DNA of 64,000 nucleotides from Terrilactibacillus laevilacticus (GCF_006517395.1 NZ_VDCY01000001.1:434001-498000); one strand, 5' to 3'; positions 47,476-58,365 are shown, counted from the stretch's first letter. The notes: generated from the letters alone by a model not told the origin. Made by a program: numbers and translations.

Positions 47476-49488
47476 TTGTCTCAAACTATTAAGCAACCCG
47501 CTATTGAACAACTATCGATTGACACCATTAGAACATTGTCTATCGATGCTATTGAAAAAGCTAACTCTGGGCACCCAGGAATGCCGCTTGGTGCAGCACC
47601 AATGGCATATACGCTATGGTCAAAAGTTATGAAGCATAGCCCTAAAAACCCAAATTGGTTTAACCGTGATCGTTTTGTCTTATCAGCTGGACACGGTTCG
47701 ATGCTACTTTATAGCTTACTTCATTTATTTGAATATGGTCTTACAATCGAAGACTTAAAGAATTTCCGCCAATGGGGCAGTAAAACGCCTGGACACCCTG
47801 AATATGGACATACAGCCGGTGTCGATGCAACAACAGGCCCTCTTGGTCAAGGGATTGCTATGGCAGTTGGTATGGCTATGGCTGAAGCACATTTAGGTGC
47901 AAAATATAATCGTGAAGGCTTTAACGTGGTTGATCACCATACATATGCTATTTGTGGTGATGGAGATCTTATGGAGGGTGTAGCTTCTGAAGCGGCATCT
48001 CTAGCTGGTCACCTTAAACTTGGAAAACTTGTTGTACTCTATGATTCTAATGATATTTCTCTAGATGGAGACTTAAATATGTCCTTCTCAGAAGATGTCA
48101 TGAAGCGCTTCGAAGCATATGGATGGCAAGTTATTCGTGTTGAAGAAGGAAATGACATTCAAGCAATCAAAGAAGCATTAGACAAAGCCAATGCTAAAAC
48201 AGATCAACCAACATTAATAGAAGTAAAAACAGTTATTGGTTTTGGTGCTCCTACTAAAAGTGGTAAAAATAGTTCACACGGATCTCCACTTGGTGAAAAA
48301 GAAGCTTTAGCTGCCAAAAAGAACTATGGCTGGGATTATGAACCTTTCTTTGTTCCTGAAGAAGTGAAACAACATTTCGAAAAATTCAAAGAAAAAGGTG
48401 CAGAATTAGAAGAAGATTGGAATAAACTATTCAATTCATTTAAAAGCGCTTTCCCAGAACTTGGCGAAGAACTTCAAAATGCGATTGATGGTAAATTACC
48501 AGATGGCTATCAATCTGAATTACCACAATATAAAGTTGGAGATAGCAAAGCTTCGCGTATTACTTCGAATGAAGTACTTAATGCACTTGCTGGTAAAATC
48601 CCACAACTATTTGGTGGTGCTGCGGACCTTGCCTCCTCAACTAAAACATTAATGGGCCAAGATGTTAACTATAGTTCATCGAATTATGAAGGTCGCAATA
48701 TTTGGTTTGGTGTAAGAGAATTCGGAATGGCAGCCGCTGTTAATGGTATGGCACTTCATGGCGGTGTTCTTCCATACTCATCAACTTTCTTTGTTTTCTC
48801 TGACTATTTGAAACCAGCTGTTAGACTTTCGGCACTTATGGGATTACCACTCGTTTATGTATTTACACATGACAGTATTGCTGTTGGTGAAGATGGTCCT
48901 ACACATGAACCAATTGAACAATTAGCTGGTTTGCGTGCGATTCCTAACTTAAGTGTTATCAGGCCAGCTGATGGCAACGAAACTCGAGAAGCATGGAAAC
49001 TTGCTGTAGAAAGCACTGATCATCCTACTGCTCTTGTTTTGACTCGTCAAAACTTACCAACACTTGAAGGCATGGTTCAAGGAGCTACTGAAGGTGTGGC
49101 CAAAGGGGCTTATATCGTTTCTGAAGCTAAAAAAGAAGCGGAAGGTATTTTGATTGCAACAGGATCAGAGGTTTCAAAAGCTGTGGAAGCTCAACAGATT
49201 CTTGAGGAGGACAACATTTTTGTCAGAGTGGTTAGCTTGCCATCATGGGATCTATTTGATCGCCAATCGAAAGAATATAAAGATTCCATTCTTCCTCCAA
49301 ACTTAACAAAACGTGTTGGTGTAGAAATGGCAGCATCACTTGGATGGCACAAATACATTGGACTCGAAGGAGATCTAGTTACAATTGATACATTTGGAGC
49401 TTCTGCAAACGGTGATAAAGTTCAAGAAGAATATGGCTTTACAGCAGAAAATATTGCTTCAAAAATGAAAAAATTATTTAACAAATAA
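47476..49488 (+). CDS. tkt: transketolase
   Basis: Thiamine-diphosphate enzyme of the non-oxidative pentose phosphate pathway (670 aa). The TPP motif is [20 protein letters not shown]...DSN. Early blocks are [12 protein letters not shown] and [14 protein letters not shown]. The pyrimidine domain has [10 protein letters not shown] and [20 protein letters not shown]. Start is TTG 47476 behind GAAAGGATG. A terminator follows at 49501. Confidence 0.97.
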   Translation: MSQTIKQPAIEQLSIDTIRTLSIDAIEKANSGHPGMPLGAAPMAYTLWSKVMKHSPKNPNWFNRDRFVLSAGHGSMLLYSLLHLFEYGLTIEDLKNFRQWGSKTPGHPEYGHTAGVDATTGPLGQGIAMAVGMAMAEAHLGAKYNREGFNVVDHHTYAICGDGDLMEGVASEAASLAGHLKLGKLVVLYDSNDISLDGDLNMSFSEDVMKRFEAYGWQVIRVEEGNDIQAIKEALDKANAKTDQPTLIEVKTVIGFGAPTKSGKNSSHGSPLGEKEALAAKKNYGWDYEPFFVPEEVKQHFEKFKEKGAELEEDWNKLFNSFKSAFPELGEELQNAIDGKLPDGYQSELPQYKVGDSKASRITSNEVLNALAGKIPQLFGGAADLASSTKTLMGQDVNYSSSNYEGRNIWFGVREFGMAAAVNGMALHGGVLPYSSTFFVFSDYLKPAVRLSALMGLPLVYVFTHDSIAVGEDGPTHEPIEQLAGLRAIPNLSVIRPADGNETREAWKLAVESTDHPTALVLTRQNLPTLEGMVQGATEGVAKGAYIVSEAKKEAEGILIATGSEVSKAVEAQQILEEDNIFVRVVSLPSWDLFDRQSKEYKDSILPPNLTKRVGVEMAASLGWHKYIGLEGDLVTIDTFGASANGDKVQEEYGFTAENIASKMKKLFNK

Positions 49489-49500
49489 CTATTGAATAAG

Positions 49501-49530
49501 GATCTATCCAATTTGGATAGGTCTTTTTTT
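49501..49530 (+). terminator. intrinsic terminator of tkt
   Basis: GATCTATCC pairs (one G-T) with GGATAGGTC around AATTT, then eight T. Confidence 0.87.
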
Positions 49531-49703
49531 ATTCTTTTGTTGATACTTATCAAATTCTAGACATTTAATATGCCTATTATCTTACATATAAAAAACCTAA
49601 GTACTAATAAGAATCTTTTTTATTCTTGCTTTAAAAAAGGTTTTTGAAAGACTTTTGAAACAAGGAAAAAATAATTTTCTACTAAGTACACAAATAGATG
49701 ATA

Positions 49704-49712
49704 TTCGACAAA
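49704..49712 (-). promoter_or_regulatory. Spo0A box upstream of sirA
   Basis: TTCGACAAA is the exact complement of TTTGTCGAA. It lies about 50 bases before a TATAAT (49764-49769) and 100 bases before sirA. sirA is Spo0A-P activated in B. subtilis, which agrees. Confidence 0.6.
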
Positions 49713-49807
49713 ACTAGTGCTGGCTTGTCCCTCGTTTAGACACTCATTGCAAATAAATTATATTATAATGGTCATAAATTAGAGTTGTATAACGGGGGTG
49801 GGTATAT

Positions 49808-50245
49808 TTGAGACAATACATGATTTATTTAATTGAAGAAGAGATATCAAGGTATTATTTTGGAAAAGAACATAAATTATATGAATTTTTTCTTGAAGCA
49901 AAACAGGACCATCAACCAAGAATGAAACAGTTGATTCAAAAGCAAATGGATTATATTGTAAGACCAATTTCATATTCTGAGATTTCAAAAATTCTTCAAC
50001 GTCATTGCCGTTGTCTTTCCCACGCAAATATGTTTTCGTTGAATTGTTCGAATGGTACAAGTTCTGCAAAATTAATGATTCAGGAAAAAGAAATTAAACT
50101 TTTGTCAAAAGGATACTATGACGCCGAAGCAACATTTCTAGAAATCCTTAGACAGTTTGATAAACACTTTTTTGCCATTGACTATGCAAGTCATCAATTT
50201 GGCTGGCTAAATCCAATCAAAGATGCATATTATATTACGCAATAA
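49808..50245 (+). CDS. sirA: sporulation inhibitor of replication SirA
   Basis: 145-aa SirA (YneE) homologue: YLIEEEISRYYFGKEHKLYEFF at the start is the family hallmark. SirA binds DnaA domain I to block new replication rounds at sporulation onset. TTG 49808 follows GGGGGTGGG; ATG 49820 is an alternative. Position between tkt and yneF and the Spo0A box upstream support the call. Confidence 0.87.
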   Translation: MRQYMIYLIEEEISRYYFGKEHKLYEFFLEAKQDHQPRMKQLIQKQMDYIVRPISYSEISKILQRHCRCLSHANMFSLNCSNGTSSAKLMIQEKEIKLLSKGYYDAEATFLEILRQFDKHFFAIDYASHQFGWLNPIKDAYYITQ

Positions 50246-50248
50246 GTT

Positions 50249-50276
50249 AGAGGCGCTTCATGAGCGTCTTTTTTTC
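50249..50276 (+). terminator. intrinsic terminator of sirA
   Basis: AGGCGCT-TCATG-AGCGTCT stem followed by seven T. Confidence 0.82.
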
Positions 50277-50459
50277 TTGATCGATAATTCAAATTATAAA
50301 GATAAAGACAGTTTATATGATACTCTTTAGGTAAAACATGGATAAAAAGGTTTGGAACTTAACTTCTTTATTATAAACATTCGATGAAGAGGTTGTACTT
50401 TTCTATTTCTTTATAGTACACTAATGAATGGATATTAACATAAGGAGGACAACTAACTC

Positions 50460-50675
50460 ATGTGGTTATACTTAATAGTGGGCATTGTCGTTGGTCTCAT
50501 CTTGGGCGTCATTCTCGGCTTCTTCCTTGCCCGTAAATATATGATGGATTATCTCAAAAAGAACCCACCCATTAATGAAAAAATGCTTCGCGTGATGATG
50601 TCTCAAATGGGACAAAACCCATCACAAAAGAAAATTAATCAAATGATGAAAGCTATAAATAATCAAATGAAATAA
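50460..50675 (+). CDS. yneF: UPF0154 membrane protein YneF
   Basis: 71 aa: one N-terminal transmembrane helix (about 2-24) and a conserved cytosolic tail ([20 protein letters not shown]). This is the highly conserved UPF0154 family of unknown function. AAGGAGGAC precedes ATG 50460. Its place after sirA is as in B. subtilis. Confidence 0.94.
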   Translation: MWLYLIVGIVVGLILGVILGFFLARKYMMDYLKKNPPINEKMLRVMMSQMGQNPSQKKINQMMKAINNQMK

Positions 50676-50680
50676 AAACG

Positions 50681-50706
50681 AACCCCTTTTTAAAAGGGGT
50701 TTTTAT
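50681..50706 (+). terminator. intrinsic terminator of yneF
   Basis: AACCCCTTTT and AAAAGGGGTT with a one-base loop, then TTTT. Confidence 0.88.
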
Positions 50707-50876
50707 CTTTTTTGTATCTGATTAAAAAACTCCTTATAATAGACCTTTTTTTAAATAGAAGGATATCAAAGGGAAGATATGGGCCATTACAGTAGGTTAA
50801 CCATCAATTCATATGGTATAGTGATTTATATTGTATAAAGAATGGCCCTTAAAGATCAAGTCTAGAAGGTGATTGA

Positions 50877-51353
50877 ATGCTTGTTGAAATATTAAGTTTA
50901 TGTATCGGCGTATTATTCGCAGTTTCTGTCATTATGGTTCGATTAAAGGCATCGACAAGACCGACAAATGCGAAAAAAATATTGTTGCCTCCGATCTTTA
51001 TGTCGACTGGCGCTTTGATGTTTCTTGTTCCAGCTTGCAGAGTGAGTTGGAAAGAAGCCATAATAGCATTTATGATAGGTATGTTATTCTCCATTCTATT
51101 AATAAAAACATCTTCATTTGAATGGCAAAATAATCAAGTCTATTTAAAAAGATCCAAGGCCTTTATATTTATCTTATTAGGTCTCCTAATCATACGGACA
51201 ATCATGAAGATTATGGTGGAAAAGAGTGTAAATCTTCCTCAAACGAGTGGTTTGTTTTTTATTCTTGCATTTGGAATGATCTTACCATGGCGGATCGTTA
51301 TGTATATTATGTACAGACATTTCATTAATGAAAAAAAGACATTCGTCAACTAA
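50877..51353 (+). CDS. ccdC: CcdC-family membrane protein (YneJ, DUF1453)
   Basis: 158-aa protein with about five hydrophobic helices and the RLKASTRPTNAKKILLPP cytosolic loop typical of CcdC. In B. subtilis it lies with ccdA in the yneF-citB interval; ccdA (cytochrome c biogenesis) is missing here, so its role is less clear. AGAAGGTGATTGA precedes ATG 50877. Confidence 0.82.
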   Translation: MLVEILSLCIGVLFAVSVIMVRLKASTRPTNAKKILLPPIFMSTGALMFLVPACRVSWKEAIIAFMIGMLFSILLIKTSSFEWQNNQVYLKRSKAFIFILLGLLIIRTIMKIMVEKSVNLPQTSGLFFILAFGMILPWRIVMYIMYRHFINEKKTFVN

Positions 51354-51368
51354 TTTTGGAGATAATAA

Positions 51369-51411
51369 CAAAAACATCTCGCTATTATTGATATTCAGCG
51401 GGATGTTTTTG
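51369..51411. terminator. bidirectional terminator between ccdC and the acyltransferase
   Basis: AAAAACATCTCGCT pairs (one G-T) with AGCGGGATGTTTTT. A/T tracts on both sides serve the convergent genes. Confidence 0.85.
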
Positions 51412-51425
51412 TTTATTATTTTGAT

Positions 51426-52427
51426 TTAATGTAAGACATTCCTTAATAACTTAGGCATTCTGACTTCTACTAATGGCCTCATAAATGTCCTTACCGGACG
51501 ACTTGCGAGAATATAACAAAGAAGAATGGATCCGATAAACAAAACAGAATAAGAGTAAATGTTTTGTATTTTTTCATACAAAGGTAAGAGGGCAGCGATT
51601 TTTATAAAAAAGCCATGGAGTAAATAGATATATAACGTTTTTTCGCCTAATGTTGTAAATGACCAATGTTGTGAAGGAATAAGGGCTAAAAATGAAAATG
51701 TCGTGAGTAAGGTTAATGCATAGAGTGAGAGTCTGATGAATCCCCCTAACCAACTTGAAACGCCTAAACTTTGATAAGATGATGAATTGAGCAGCCAGGG
51801 CTGAATATCATCTGGAAAAAAGAAATAACTGATTGAAAAAATGACAATTAAGACAATTAAAGAAGGATATTTAATTTTAGGCTTTTTTAGAATTTTAAAA
51901 TGCTCTTTCTTCAGAAGATATCCCAAATAAAATAGGGGGAAAAAAGCAAATGTACGGGAAAAACTCAAAAACGTTCCGATTTCATTAAGATAACCTGCGA
52001 ATATCCCGATAAGTACGGCCAATGGAAAACCATAAACGCCAAACCTCGAAAAAAGCGGAAGTATTAACTGCCAACTAAGTAAGCTAATAAGAAACCATAA
52101 TGTCCAATGAGGTGATAATAAATCAAAAGAAAATTGATCTTCGTACCCAGTAATATAGTAAAAACCTGAGTAAATCACTTGAAAGATTAAATAGGGAATG
52201 ATGGTTTTTTTTATTAACTTTTTATGATAACCAGGTTTATTAAATCTTTTTGAAAAATAACCAGAAATTAAAATAAAAGCGGGCATATGAAAGATAAAGA
52301 TAAATGTATAAATGGTTGAGATAATATGAGTATCTGATTTTAGAGACGTGATGCTGTGTCCAAAAACGACTAACAGAATTAAGATAAATTTTGCATTATC
52401 AAAGTAATTGTCTCTAACTTTAGACAT
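51426..52427 (-). CDS. acyltransferase family 3 membrane protein
   Basis: 333-aa polytopic protein of the acyltransferase-3 family (ten hydrophobic helices). The N-terminus has YFDNAKFILILLVVFGHS, containing the characteristic His, and FHMPAFILISGYF. Relatives O-acetylate cell-wall or exported sugars (OatA, fucose-4-O-acetylase-like). No SGNH domain is attached. AGGAGGATCAAC precedes the start at 52427. Single minus-strand gene at a convergent/divergent island. Confidence 0.85.
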   Translation of the reverse strand: MSKVRDNYFDNAKFILILLVVFGHSITSLKSDTHIISTIYTFIFIFHMPAFILISGYFSKRFNKPGYHKKLIKKTIIPYLIFQVIYSGFYYITGYEDQFSFDLLSPHWTLWFLISLLSWQLILPLFSRFGVYGFPLAVLIGIFAGYLNEIGTFLSFSRTFAFFPLFYLGYLLKKEHFKILKKPKIKYPSLIVLIVIFSISYFFFPDDIQPWLLNSSSYQSLGVSSWLGGFIRLSLYALTLLTTFSFLALIPSQHWSFTTLGEKTLYIYLLHGFFIKIAALLPLYEKIQNIYSYSVLFIGSILLCYILASRPVRTFMRPLVEVRMPKLLRNVLH

Positions 52428-52485
52428 GTTGATCCTCCTTTTGCACCTTATACATATAATTTTCGGGAATATGGTTTTTCTTTGG

Positions 52486-52626
52486 CTACTGAAAAGAAAC
52501 TGTTAAACGAATGAAATATTTTGGAAATAACAACTTATCTAGTAGGTTTCTTAAAATTATTTTAATAGAAACATTTCCGATAATAGAATACGCCTCTTTA
52601 TGAACAATTTCTACTATCTGGTCCAT
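52486..52626 (-). CDS. possible 46-aa peptide, unknown
   Basis: Minus-strand frame MDQIVEIVHKEAYSIIGNVS continuing to LTVSFQ, with CGAGGG about 8 bases before the ATG. Amphipathic helical character. No family recognised. The 52428-52694 gap holds nothing else. Confidence 0.35.
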   Translation of the reverse strand: MDQIVEIVHKEAYSIIGNVSIKIILRNLLDKLLFPKYFIRLTVSFQ

Positions 52627-52694
52627 TATTAATCCCTCGTTTTATTCTCATTAATCATAAAAAACCGTATTGTAATGAAAAGCTATAATTATAG

Positions 52695-52728
52695 ATGTAT
52701 AGACAACCATACATAACGCTGATATAAT
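52695..52728 (+). promoter_or_regulatory. nagA promoter overlapped by a NagR-type operator
   Basis: ATGTATAGACAACCATACAT (52695-52714) is a near palindrome containing TATAGACAA, the core type bound by NagR/DasR (GntR-HutC) regulators. It covers the -35 TAGACA (52700-52705), which is 17 bases from a perfect -10 TATAAT (52723-52728). AAAGGAG and nagA follow. Repressor encoded by nagR at 54684 would block the promoter. Confidence 0.75.
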
Positions 52729-52751
52729 ATAACAAAAAGGAGCGAATCGAA

Positions 52752-53930
52752 ATGGCGATTGTATCAGGATGTTCAATTTATTCAGATCAAAATTGGATTA
52801 AGCGAGGAAGTATAAAAGTTGATCGCGAAAAAATCGTTAATATATCAAGCAATCGGAAGATAGAAGATGCGCGAGAAGAGGTATACCATTTTCCCGATAC
52901 ATACAAATGTTTACCGGGAATGATTGATATTCATATTCATGGCGTTGCGGGAGCGGATACGATGGATGCAACGCCTGAAACATTCACTATGATGTCTCAT
53001 AGTCTTCCGAAAGAGGGTACAACAAGTTTCCTAGCAACCACAATAACCCAATCAAAAGAGGCAATTGAAAAAGCCCTTTCTGCGGTTAATTTATACATGC
53101 AGAATCAGCAATCTGGTATGGCAGAGATTCTTGGTGTACATTTGGAGGGACCCTTTATCAACCCTAAAAGAGCAGGGGCTCAACCCATCGAATATATAAG
53201 AAACGCCGAGATCAAGCTATTTGAAAAATGGCAAAATCTTGCAGGTGGGAATATTAAAATTGTGACCCTCGCGCCTGAGGTAGGCGATAACCTTCATTTT
53301 ATCAAGTATTTAACCAAGCATGATGTTGTCACCTCAATTGGACATTCAGATGGGACATTTGATGATATAAACAAAGCGGTTCTTGCAGGAGCGACGCAAG
53401 TCACGCATTTATACAATGGCATGAAAGGGTTGCATCACCGAGAGCCAGGTGTCCTCGGATCAGCTTTTATTTTTCCTGAACTCTATACAGAGCTAATTTG
53501 TGATGGGTATCATGTCTCAAAAGAAATGGTCAATTTCGCTTATCAAATCAAAGGTAAAGAAAAAATCATTTTAATTACGGATGCCATGAGAGCAAAGTGT
53601 TTGAAAAATGGTGTATATGATTTGGGAGGACAAGACGTCTATGTTAAAGATGGAATGGCTAAAACAGTCCATGGAACTCTTGCTGGAAGTCTTTTGAAAA
53701 TGAAGGATTCAATTCAAAATATGTTGATGTTTACTGATGCCAAATTAGAAGATATTGTTCAAATGGGAGCGATTAATCCAGCAAAGCAGTGCGGAGTTTA
53801 TGAAAAGAAAGGATCACTCGAGATAGGAAAAGATGCTGATTTAATTGTCCTTAATGAGAAAAACGAACACATTTTTACGATGTGTAGAGGAAAAGTAGCT
53901 TATGATCGAAGGGAGAAGTCATCATTATGA
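52752..53930 (+). CDS. nagA: N-acetylglucosamine-6-phosphate deacetylase
   Basis: Amidohydrolase (392 aa), first step of GlcNAc-6-P use. Motifs: GMIDIHIHGVAG (metal His), GVHLEGPFINPKRAGA (catalytic-site Glu), SIGHSDG, VTHLYNGM and LITDAM (Asp). AAAAGGAGCG precedes ATG 52752. It overlaps nagB by four bases (ATGA) in a nagA-nagB-nagR operon. Confidence 0.95.
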   Translation: MAIVSGCSIYSDQNWIKRGSIKVDREKIVNISSNRKIEDAREEVYHFPDTYKCLPGMIDIHIHGVAGADTMDATPETFTMMSHSLPKEGTTSFLATTITQSKEAIEKALSAVNLYMQNQQSGMAEILGVHLEGPFINPKRAGAQPIEYIRNAEIKLFEKWQNLAGGNIKIVTLAPEVGDNLHFIKYLTKHDVVTSIGHSDGTFDDINKAVLAGATQVTHLYNGMKGLHHREPGVLGSAFIFPELYTELICDGYHVSKEMVNFAYQIKGKEKIILITDAMRAKCLKNGVYDLGGQDVYVKDGMAKTVHGTLAGSLLKMKDSIQNMLMFTDAKLEDIVQMGAINPAKQCGVYEKKGSLEIGKDADLIVLNEKNEHIFTMCRGKVAYDRREKSSL

Positions 53931-54673
53931 AACTAATTCAAGTCAAAGATAAAGACGAAATGAGCCGTTTGGGTGCAAAACATATTATTCATCGTGTGAA
54001 GAATCATCCTAAGCTAGTTTTAGGCTTGGCCACGGGAGGGACTCCTTTAGGGACGTATCATTATTTAGTAGAAGAGTATAATAAAAAACGAATTTCATAC
54101 CAAGAGATGACGACGGTAAATTTAGATGAATACGTTGGGTTGACGCAGAAACATCCTAATAGTTATCATACGTATATGGAGGAAACCCTGTTTAAATTTA
54201 TCGATGTTCCAGTAAACAAGACTCATATACCTAATGGAAGTGCAGAGCATTTGGATAAAGAATGCCAAGCATATGATACTCTAATTCAATCACTAGGCGG
54301 GATCGATTTGCAATTACTTGGTATAGGAGAAAACGGTCACATTGGATTTAATGAACCGGGAACCTCATTTGACCAAAGAACCCATATCATTCAATTGACT
54401 GAATCGACTCGCATGGCCAATGCTAGATATTTTTCTAAATTAGAAGATGTCCCCAAGTATGCGATCACAATGGGGATATTAACGATATGTGAGAGTAGAG
54501 AAATTGTATTATTAGTTTCAGGAGAGAATAAAGCGGAGGCACTAGATCAATTATTGAGACAGGAAAAAGAGGATGAAGCGTTCCCTGCTTCGGCTTTGAT
54601 TCACCATCCCAATTTAACCATTTATGCAGATGAGTCAGCACTTACTCTATATAAAAGTAAAAAGATAGGATAG
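53927..54673 (+). CDS. nagB: glucosamine-6-phosphate deaminase
   Basis: Converts GlcN-6-P to fructose-6-P and ammonia (248 aa). GLATGGTPLGTY phosphate loop, NLDEYVGL with catalytic Asp, and LLGIGENGHIGFNEPG. Translationally coupled to nagA, whose product it consumes. Confidence 0.96.
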   Translation: MKLIQVKDKDEMSRLGAKHIIHRVKNHPKLVLGLATGGTPLGTYHYLVEEYNKKRISYQEMTTVNLDEYVGLTQKHPNSYHTYMEETLFKFIDVPVNKTHIPNGSAEHLDKECQAYDTLIQSLGGIDLQLLGIGENGHIGFNEPGTSFDQRTHIIQLTESTRMANARYFSKLEDVPKYAITMGILTICESREIVLLVSGENKAEALDQLLRQEKEDEAFPASALIHHPNLTIYADESALTLYKSKKIG

Positions 54674-54683
54674 AGGCGTTTTT

Positions 54684-55409
54684 ATGATTGACAAGCAATC
54701 ACCTATTCCGATCTATTATCAGATTGAAGAATATATAAAAAAAATGATTGAAAATAAAACATTTAACCCGGGAGAAGCTATTCCTTCTGAAAGAGAATTC
54801 ACTGAGATGTTTGAAGTCTCACGAATGACAATACGGCAAGCTTTGTCAAATTTGGTCAATCAAGGAATATTGGTAAGAAAAAAAGGAAAAGGAACATTTA
54901 TTTCTGAAGGTAAGATTGAACAACCCTTAAAAGGATTAACGGGTTTTTCAGAAGAAATGGAAAAGAGAGGGCTTGTACCATCTAGTCAATTACTTGAGTT
55001 CAAGATTTTACCGGTTCCTGAGTCTATGACAAAACGGTTAAAGATGGGTCCGAATCAGAAAGTATATGAAATAAAACGGATTCGTTATGCAGATCAAATC
55101 CCTATGGCCATAGAAACAGCTTATGTTTCTTGTGATATCATAAAGAATTTACACGAAGAAGATACGTTACAATCATTCTATGCCTATTTAGAAAAACAAG
55201 GATTGAAAATAGGTCATGCTAGTCAAACATTAGAGGCTTCATTGGTTACAAAAGAGGATGCAAAGTTACTGGATGTTCCTGAACAATCTCCCGTTCTCTT
55301 AATCGAACGTTTGACATTTCTTTCCGATCATCGGCCATTGGAACTAGTTGAATCCATTTTTAGAGCAGACCGATATAAGTTTGTTATCGATATACAACGC
55401 CAAGATTAA
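54684..55409 (+). CDS. nagR: GntR/HutC-family amino-sugar repressor NagR
   Basis: 241-aa regulator. It has an N-terminal GntR winged helix (IPIYYQIEEYIKKMIENK...SRMTIRQAL) and a C-terminal UTRA ligand domain (LKGLTGFSEEMEKRG...). In B. subtilis NagR (YvoA) responds to glucosamine-6-P or GlcNAc-6-P. Third gene of the nag operon, 10 bases after nagB; the operator-like site at 52695 makes autoregulation likely. Confidence 0.92.
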   Translation: MIDKQSPIPIYYQIEEYIKKMIENKTFNPGEAIPSEREFTEMFEVSRMTIRQALSNLVNQGILVRKKGKGTFISEGKIEQPLKGLTGFSEEMEKRGLVPSSQLLEFKILPVPESMTKRLKMGPNQKVYEIKRIRYADQIPMAIETAYVSCDIIKNLHEEDTLQSFYAYLEKQGLKIGHASQTLEASLVTKEDAKLLDVPEQSPVLLIERLTFLSDHRPLELVESIFRADRYKFVIDIQRQD

Positions 55410-55434
55410 TCTAATTATTTAACGTATCCCTCTA

Positions 55435-55463
55435 GCCCTTTAGGTACGAGTACTAAAGGGCAT
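55435..55463 (+). terminator. hairpin after the nag operon
   Basis: GCCCTTTAG and CTAAAGGGC form a perfect 9-bp stem with a 9-base loop. The trailing ATTTAC is a weak T tract. Confidence 0.65.
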
Positions 55464-55632
55464 TTACATGTTTTTTATCTTATTTTTATATCAAGATCAG
55501 GTTAGATGACTATATCATAAAAAATATCAATAGATAATGATCTGATAGTTCAATTTTACTTATCTTTCTGAATGAATTATCATAATTATAGATTAAATAT
55601 GGCAAAAGAGATCGAAGACTAGGGGTGAAGAG

Positions 55633-58365
55633 ATGGAGATAACCATGGATAATAAGAAAAAAGATATTTTTCAAGCCCGGGATCATTTCATTAGTAGTGG
55701 AAAAAAATATAGCTATTATAAGCTATCATCATTAAATAAGTATGGTGAGATTAAGAAATTACCGTATTCTATCAAGGTCCTATTAGAATCCGTATTAAGA
55801 CAATATGATGGAAAAGTGATAAAAAAAGAACATGTTGAAAATTTGGCGAAATGGGGAACAGCGAATTTAGATAAATCAATTGATGTACCGTTCAACCCTG
55901 CTCGAATTATTCTTCAAGATTTTACTGGTGTTCCCGTCGTCGTAGATCTTGCATCTTTAAGAAAAGCGATGGCAGATCTAGGTGGAGACCCGGATAAGAT
56001 TAACCCAGAAAAGCCGGTGGATTTGGTTGTGGATCATTCGGTTCAAGTTGATCGATTTGCTTCAAACGATGCTTTGAAGTTTAATATGGAAAGAGAGTTT
56101 CAACGTAATGGCGAGCGTTACAAATTTCTAAAATGGGCTCAACAATCGTTTGAAAATTATCGTGCCGTTCCACCAGCTACTGGTATCGTGCATCAAGTGA
56201 ACCTTGAGTATCTGGCATCGGGTGTTCTTCAAACGGAGGAATCTGACGGTTCTCGTATGGCCTTTCCTGACACTCTCGTTGGAACAGACTCCCATACAAC
56301 CATGATTAACGGATTGGGTGTATTAGGCTGGGGAGTTGGTGGAATTGAAGCAGAAGCCGGAATGCTTGGTCAACCTTCCTATTTCCCTGTACCGGACGTT
56401 ATTGGTGTTCGCCTAACAGGTACGCTCCCTGATGGTACAACAGCGACAGATTTAGCCTTGAAGGTAACAGAAATGCTTCGAGAAGAAAAAGTCGTCGGTA
56501 AATTTGTTGAATTTTTCGGTCCGAGCATGTCTCAAATGTCTCTAGCTGACCGTGCAACGATTTCAAACATGTCGCCAGAAAATGGGGCAACAGCGACTTT
56601 TTTCCCAATTGATACTGAAACGATTAATTATTTGAAATTAACGGGTCGAAGCGATGAGCTAGTTCAATTAGTTGAGGATTATTGTAAGCAAAATGGCCTT
56701 TTTTATACTCCGGAAATGGAAATCCCTAATTACACGAAAGTGATTGAACTTGATTTATCAACGATAGAACCGGCACTAGCTGGTCCTAAACGTCCACAAG
56801 ATCGGATCCCACTATCCAATATGAAAGACGAATTTAATCAGTCATTAACTCGTGAAGCAGGAAATCATGGCTTTGGCTTAGATGAGGATGAGATCAATAA
56901 ATCAACGACTATAACTTTATCTGATGGTGAAAAAATTGAGCTGAAAACAGGCGCAGTGGTGATCGCTGCCATTACAAGTTGTACAAATACCTCAAATCCA
57001 AGTGTTATGCTTGGCGCAGGATTAGTCGCTAAAAAAGCAGTTGAAAGAGGTTTGAAAGTACCGAGTTATGTCAAAACCAGTTTAGCACCAGGATCTAAAG
57101 TCGTCACCGATTACTTAGATGATGCGGGGTTAACTCCTTATCTTGAACAATTAGGGTTTAATACAGTAGGTTACGGATGTACGACATGTATTGGAAACTC
57201 TGGCCCCCTCCCAGAAGTGATCGAACAAGCGATTAAAGATCATGATCTTACGGTATCTTCCGTTTTATCTGGAAACCGAAACTTCGAAGGACGTATTCAT
57301 CAATTAGTAAAAGCAAATTATCTGGCTTCTCCACCTTTAGTGGTAGCTTATGCCTTAGCCGGTTCTGTTAATTTTGATCTCGTAAACGATTCATTTGGAA
57401 AGGATCAAGAAGGAAATGATGTCTTTTTCAAAGATCTTTGGCCAACAAGAGATGAGATTTCTGCATTATTAACTCAATCAGTAAATCCTGACATGTTTAA
57501 GAAAGAATATTCGCGTGTTTTTGAGGAAAATAAACGTTGGAATGACATTTTAACAACTGAAGGCCAATTATATGAATGGGACGCTGATTCAACCTATATT
57601 CAGAATCCACCTTTCTTTGAGAATCTATCTAAAGAACCAAGCAAAATTCAATCATTAAAGAACTTAAGAGTCATTGGAAAATTTGGTGATTCCGTCACAA
57701 CCGATCACATTTCACCAGCTGGAGCTATTGCCAAAAATAGTCCTGCAGGTCAGTATCTATTAGCAAAAGGTGTCTCAACTCGAAATTTTAACTCTTATGG
57801 ATCAAGACGTGGAAATCATGAAATTATGATGCGTGGTACATTTGCAAATGTGAGAATACGCAACCAGATTGCTCCTGGAACGGAAGGCGGATATACAACA
57901 TATTGGCCAACAGGAGAAGTGATGTCTATTTACGATGCTGCTATGAAGTACAAAGAATCAGGAACAGGACTTGTAGTATTTGCAGGTAGTGATTATGGAA
58001 TGGGAAGTTCAAGAGACTGGGCAGCAAAAGGTCCTAATCTCCTTGGTGTCAAAACCGTCATTGCAGAAAGCTACGAACGAATACACCGCAGTAACCTTGT
58101 TATGATGGGTATTTTACCGCTACAGTTCAAAGCAGGTGAAAATGCAGGGAGTCTTGGCTTAACGGGTGAGGAAATCATTGAGATCGATATTGATGAAAAT
58201 ATCAAACCAGGAAAAGAGGTCAACGTGACCGCCATTTCTGAAGGTAAGGAGAAAAAATTCTCAGTCATTGCTCGATTTGATAGTGATGTCGAAATCGATT
58301 ACTACCGACACGGTGGGATATTACAAATGGTTTTAAGAAGAAAACTTGAAGATACAAAACATTAA
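55633..58365 (+). CDS. acnA: aconitate hydratase
   Basis: TCA-cycle aconitase (citB in B. subtilis), 910 aa, converting citrate to isocitrate. Cluster ligands: Cys in [11 protein letters not shown] and the pair in [12 protein letters not shown]. Other blocks are [26 protein letters not shown] and the C-terminal swivel domain with [14 protein letters not shown] and [22 protein letters not shown] precedes ATG 55633; M5 (55645) is an alternative. Aconitases of this type can bind RNA when iron-free. Confidence 0.96.
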   Translation: MEITMDNKKKDIFQARDHFISSGKKYSYYKLSSLNKYGEIKKLPYSIKVLLESVLRQYDGKVIKKEHVENLAKWGTANLDKSIDVPFNPARIILQDFTGVPVVVDLASLRKAMADLGGDPDKINPEKPVDLVVDHSVQVDRFASNDALKFNMEREFQRNGERYKFLKWAQQSFENYRAVPPATGIVHQVNLEYLASGVLQTEESDGSRMAFPDTLVGTDSHTTMINGLGVLGWGVGGIEAEAGMLGQPSYFPVPDVIGVRLTGTLPDGTTATDLALKVTEMLREEKVVGKFVEFFGPSMSQMSLADRATISNMSPENGATATFFPIDTETINYLKLTGRSDELVQLVEDYCKQNGLFYTPEMEIPNYTKVIELDLSTIEPALAGPKRPQDRIPLSNMKDEFNQSLTREAGNHGFGLDEDEINKSTTITLSDGEKIELKTGAVVIAAITSCTNTSNPSVMLGAGLVAKKAVERGLKVPSYVKTSLAPGSKVVTDYLDDAGLTPYLEQLGFNTVGYGCTTCIGNSGPLPEVIEQAIKDHDLTVSSVLSGNRNFEGRIHQLVKANYLASPPLVVAYALAGSVNFDLVNDSFGKDQEGNDVFFKDLWPTRDEISALLTQSVNPDMFKKEYSRVFEENKRWNDILTTEGQLYEWDADSTYIQNPPFFENLSKEPSKIQSLKNLRVIGKFGDSVTTDHISPAGAIAKNSPAGQYLLAKGVSTRNFNSYGSRRGNHEIMMRGTFANVRIRNQIAPGTEGGYTTYWPTGEVMSIYDAAMKYKESGTGLVVFAGSDYGMGSSRDWAAKGPNLLGVKTVIAESYERIHRSNLVMMGILPLQFKAGENAGSLGLTGEEIIEIDIDENIKPGKEVNVTAISEGKEKKFSVIARFDSDVEIDYYRHGGILQMVLRRKLEDTKH

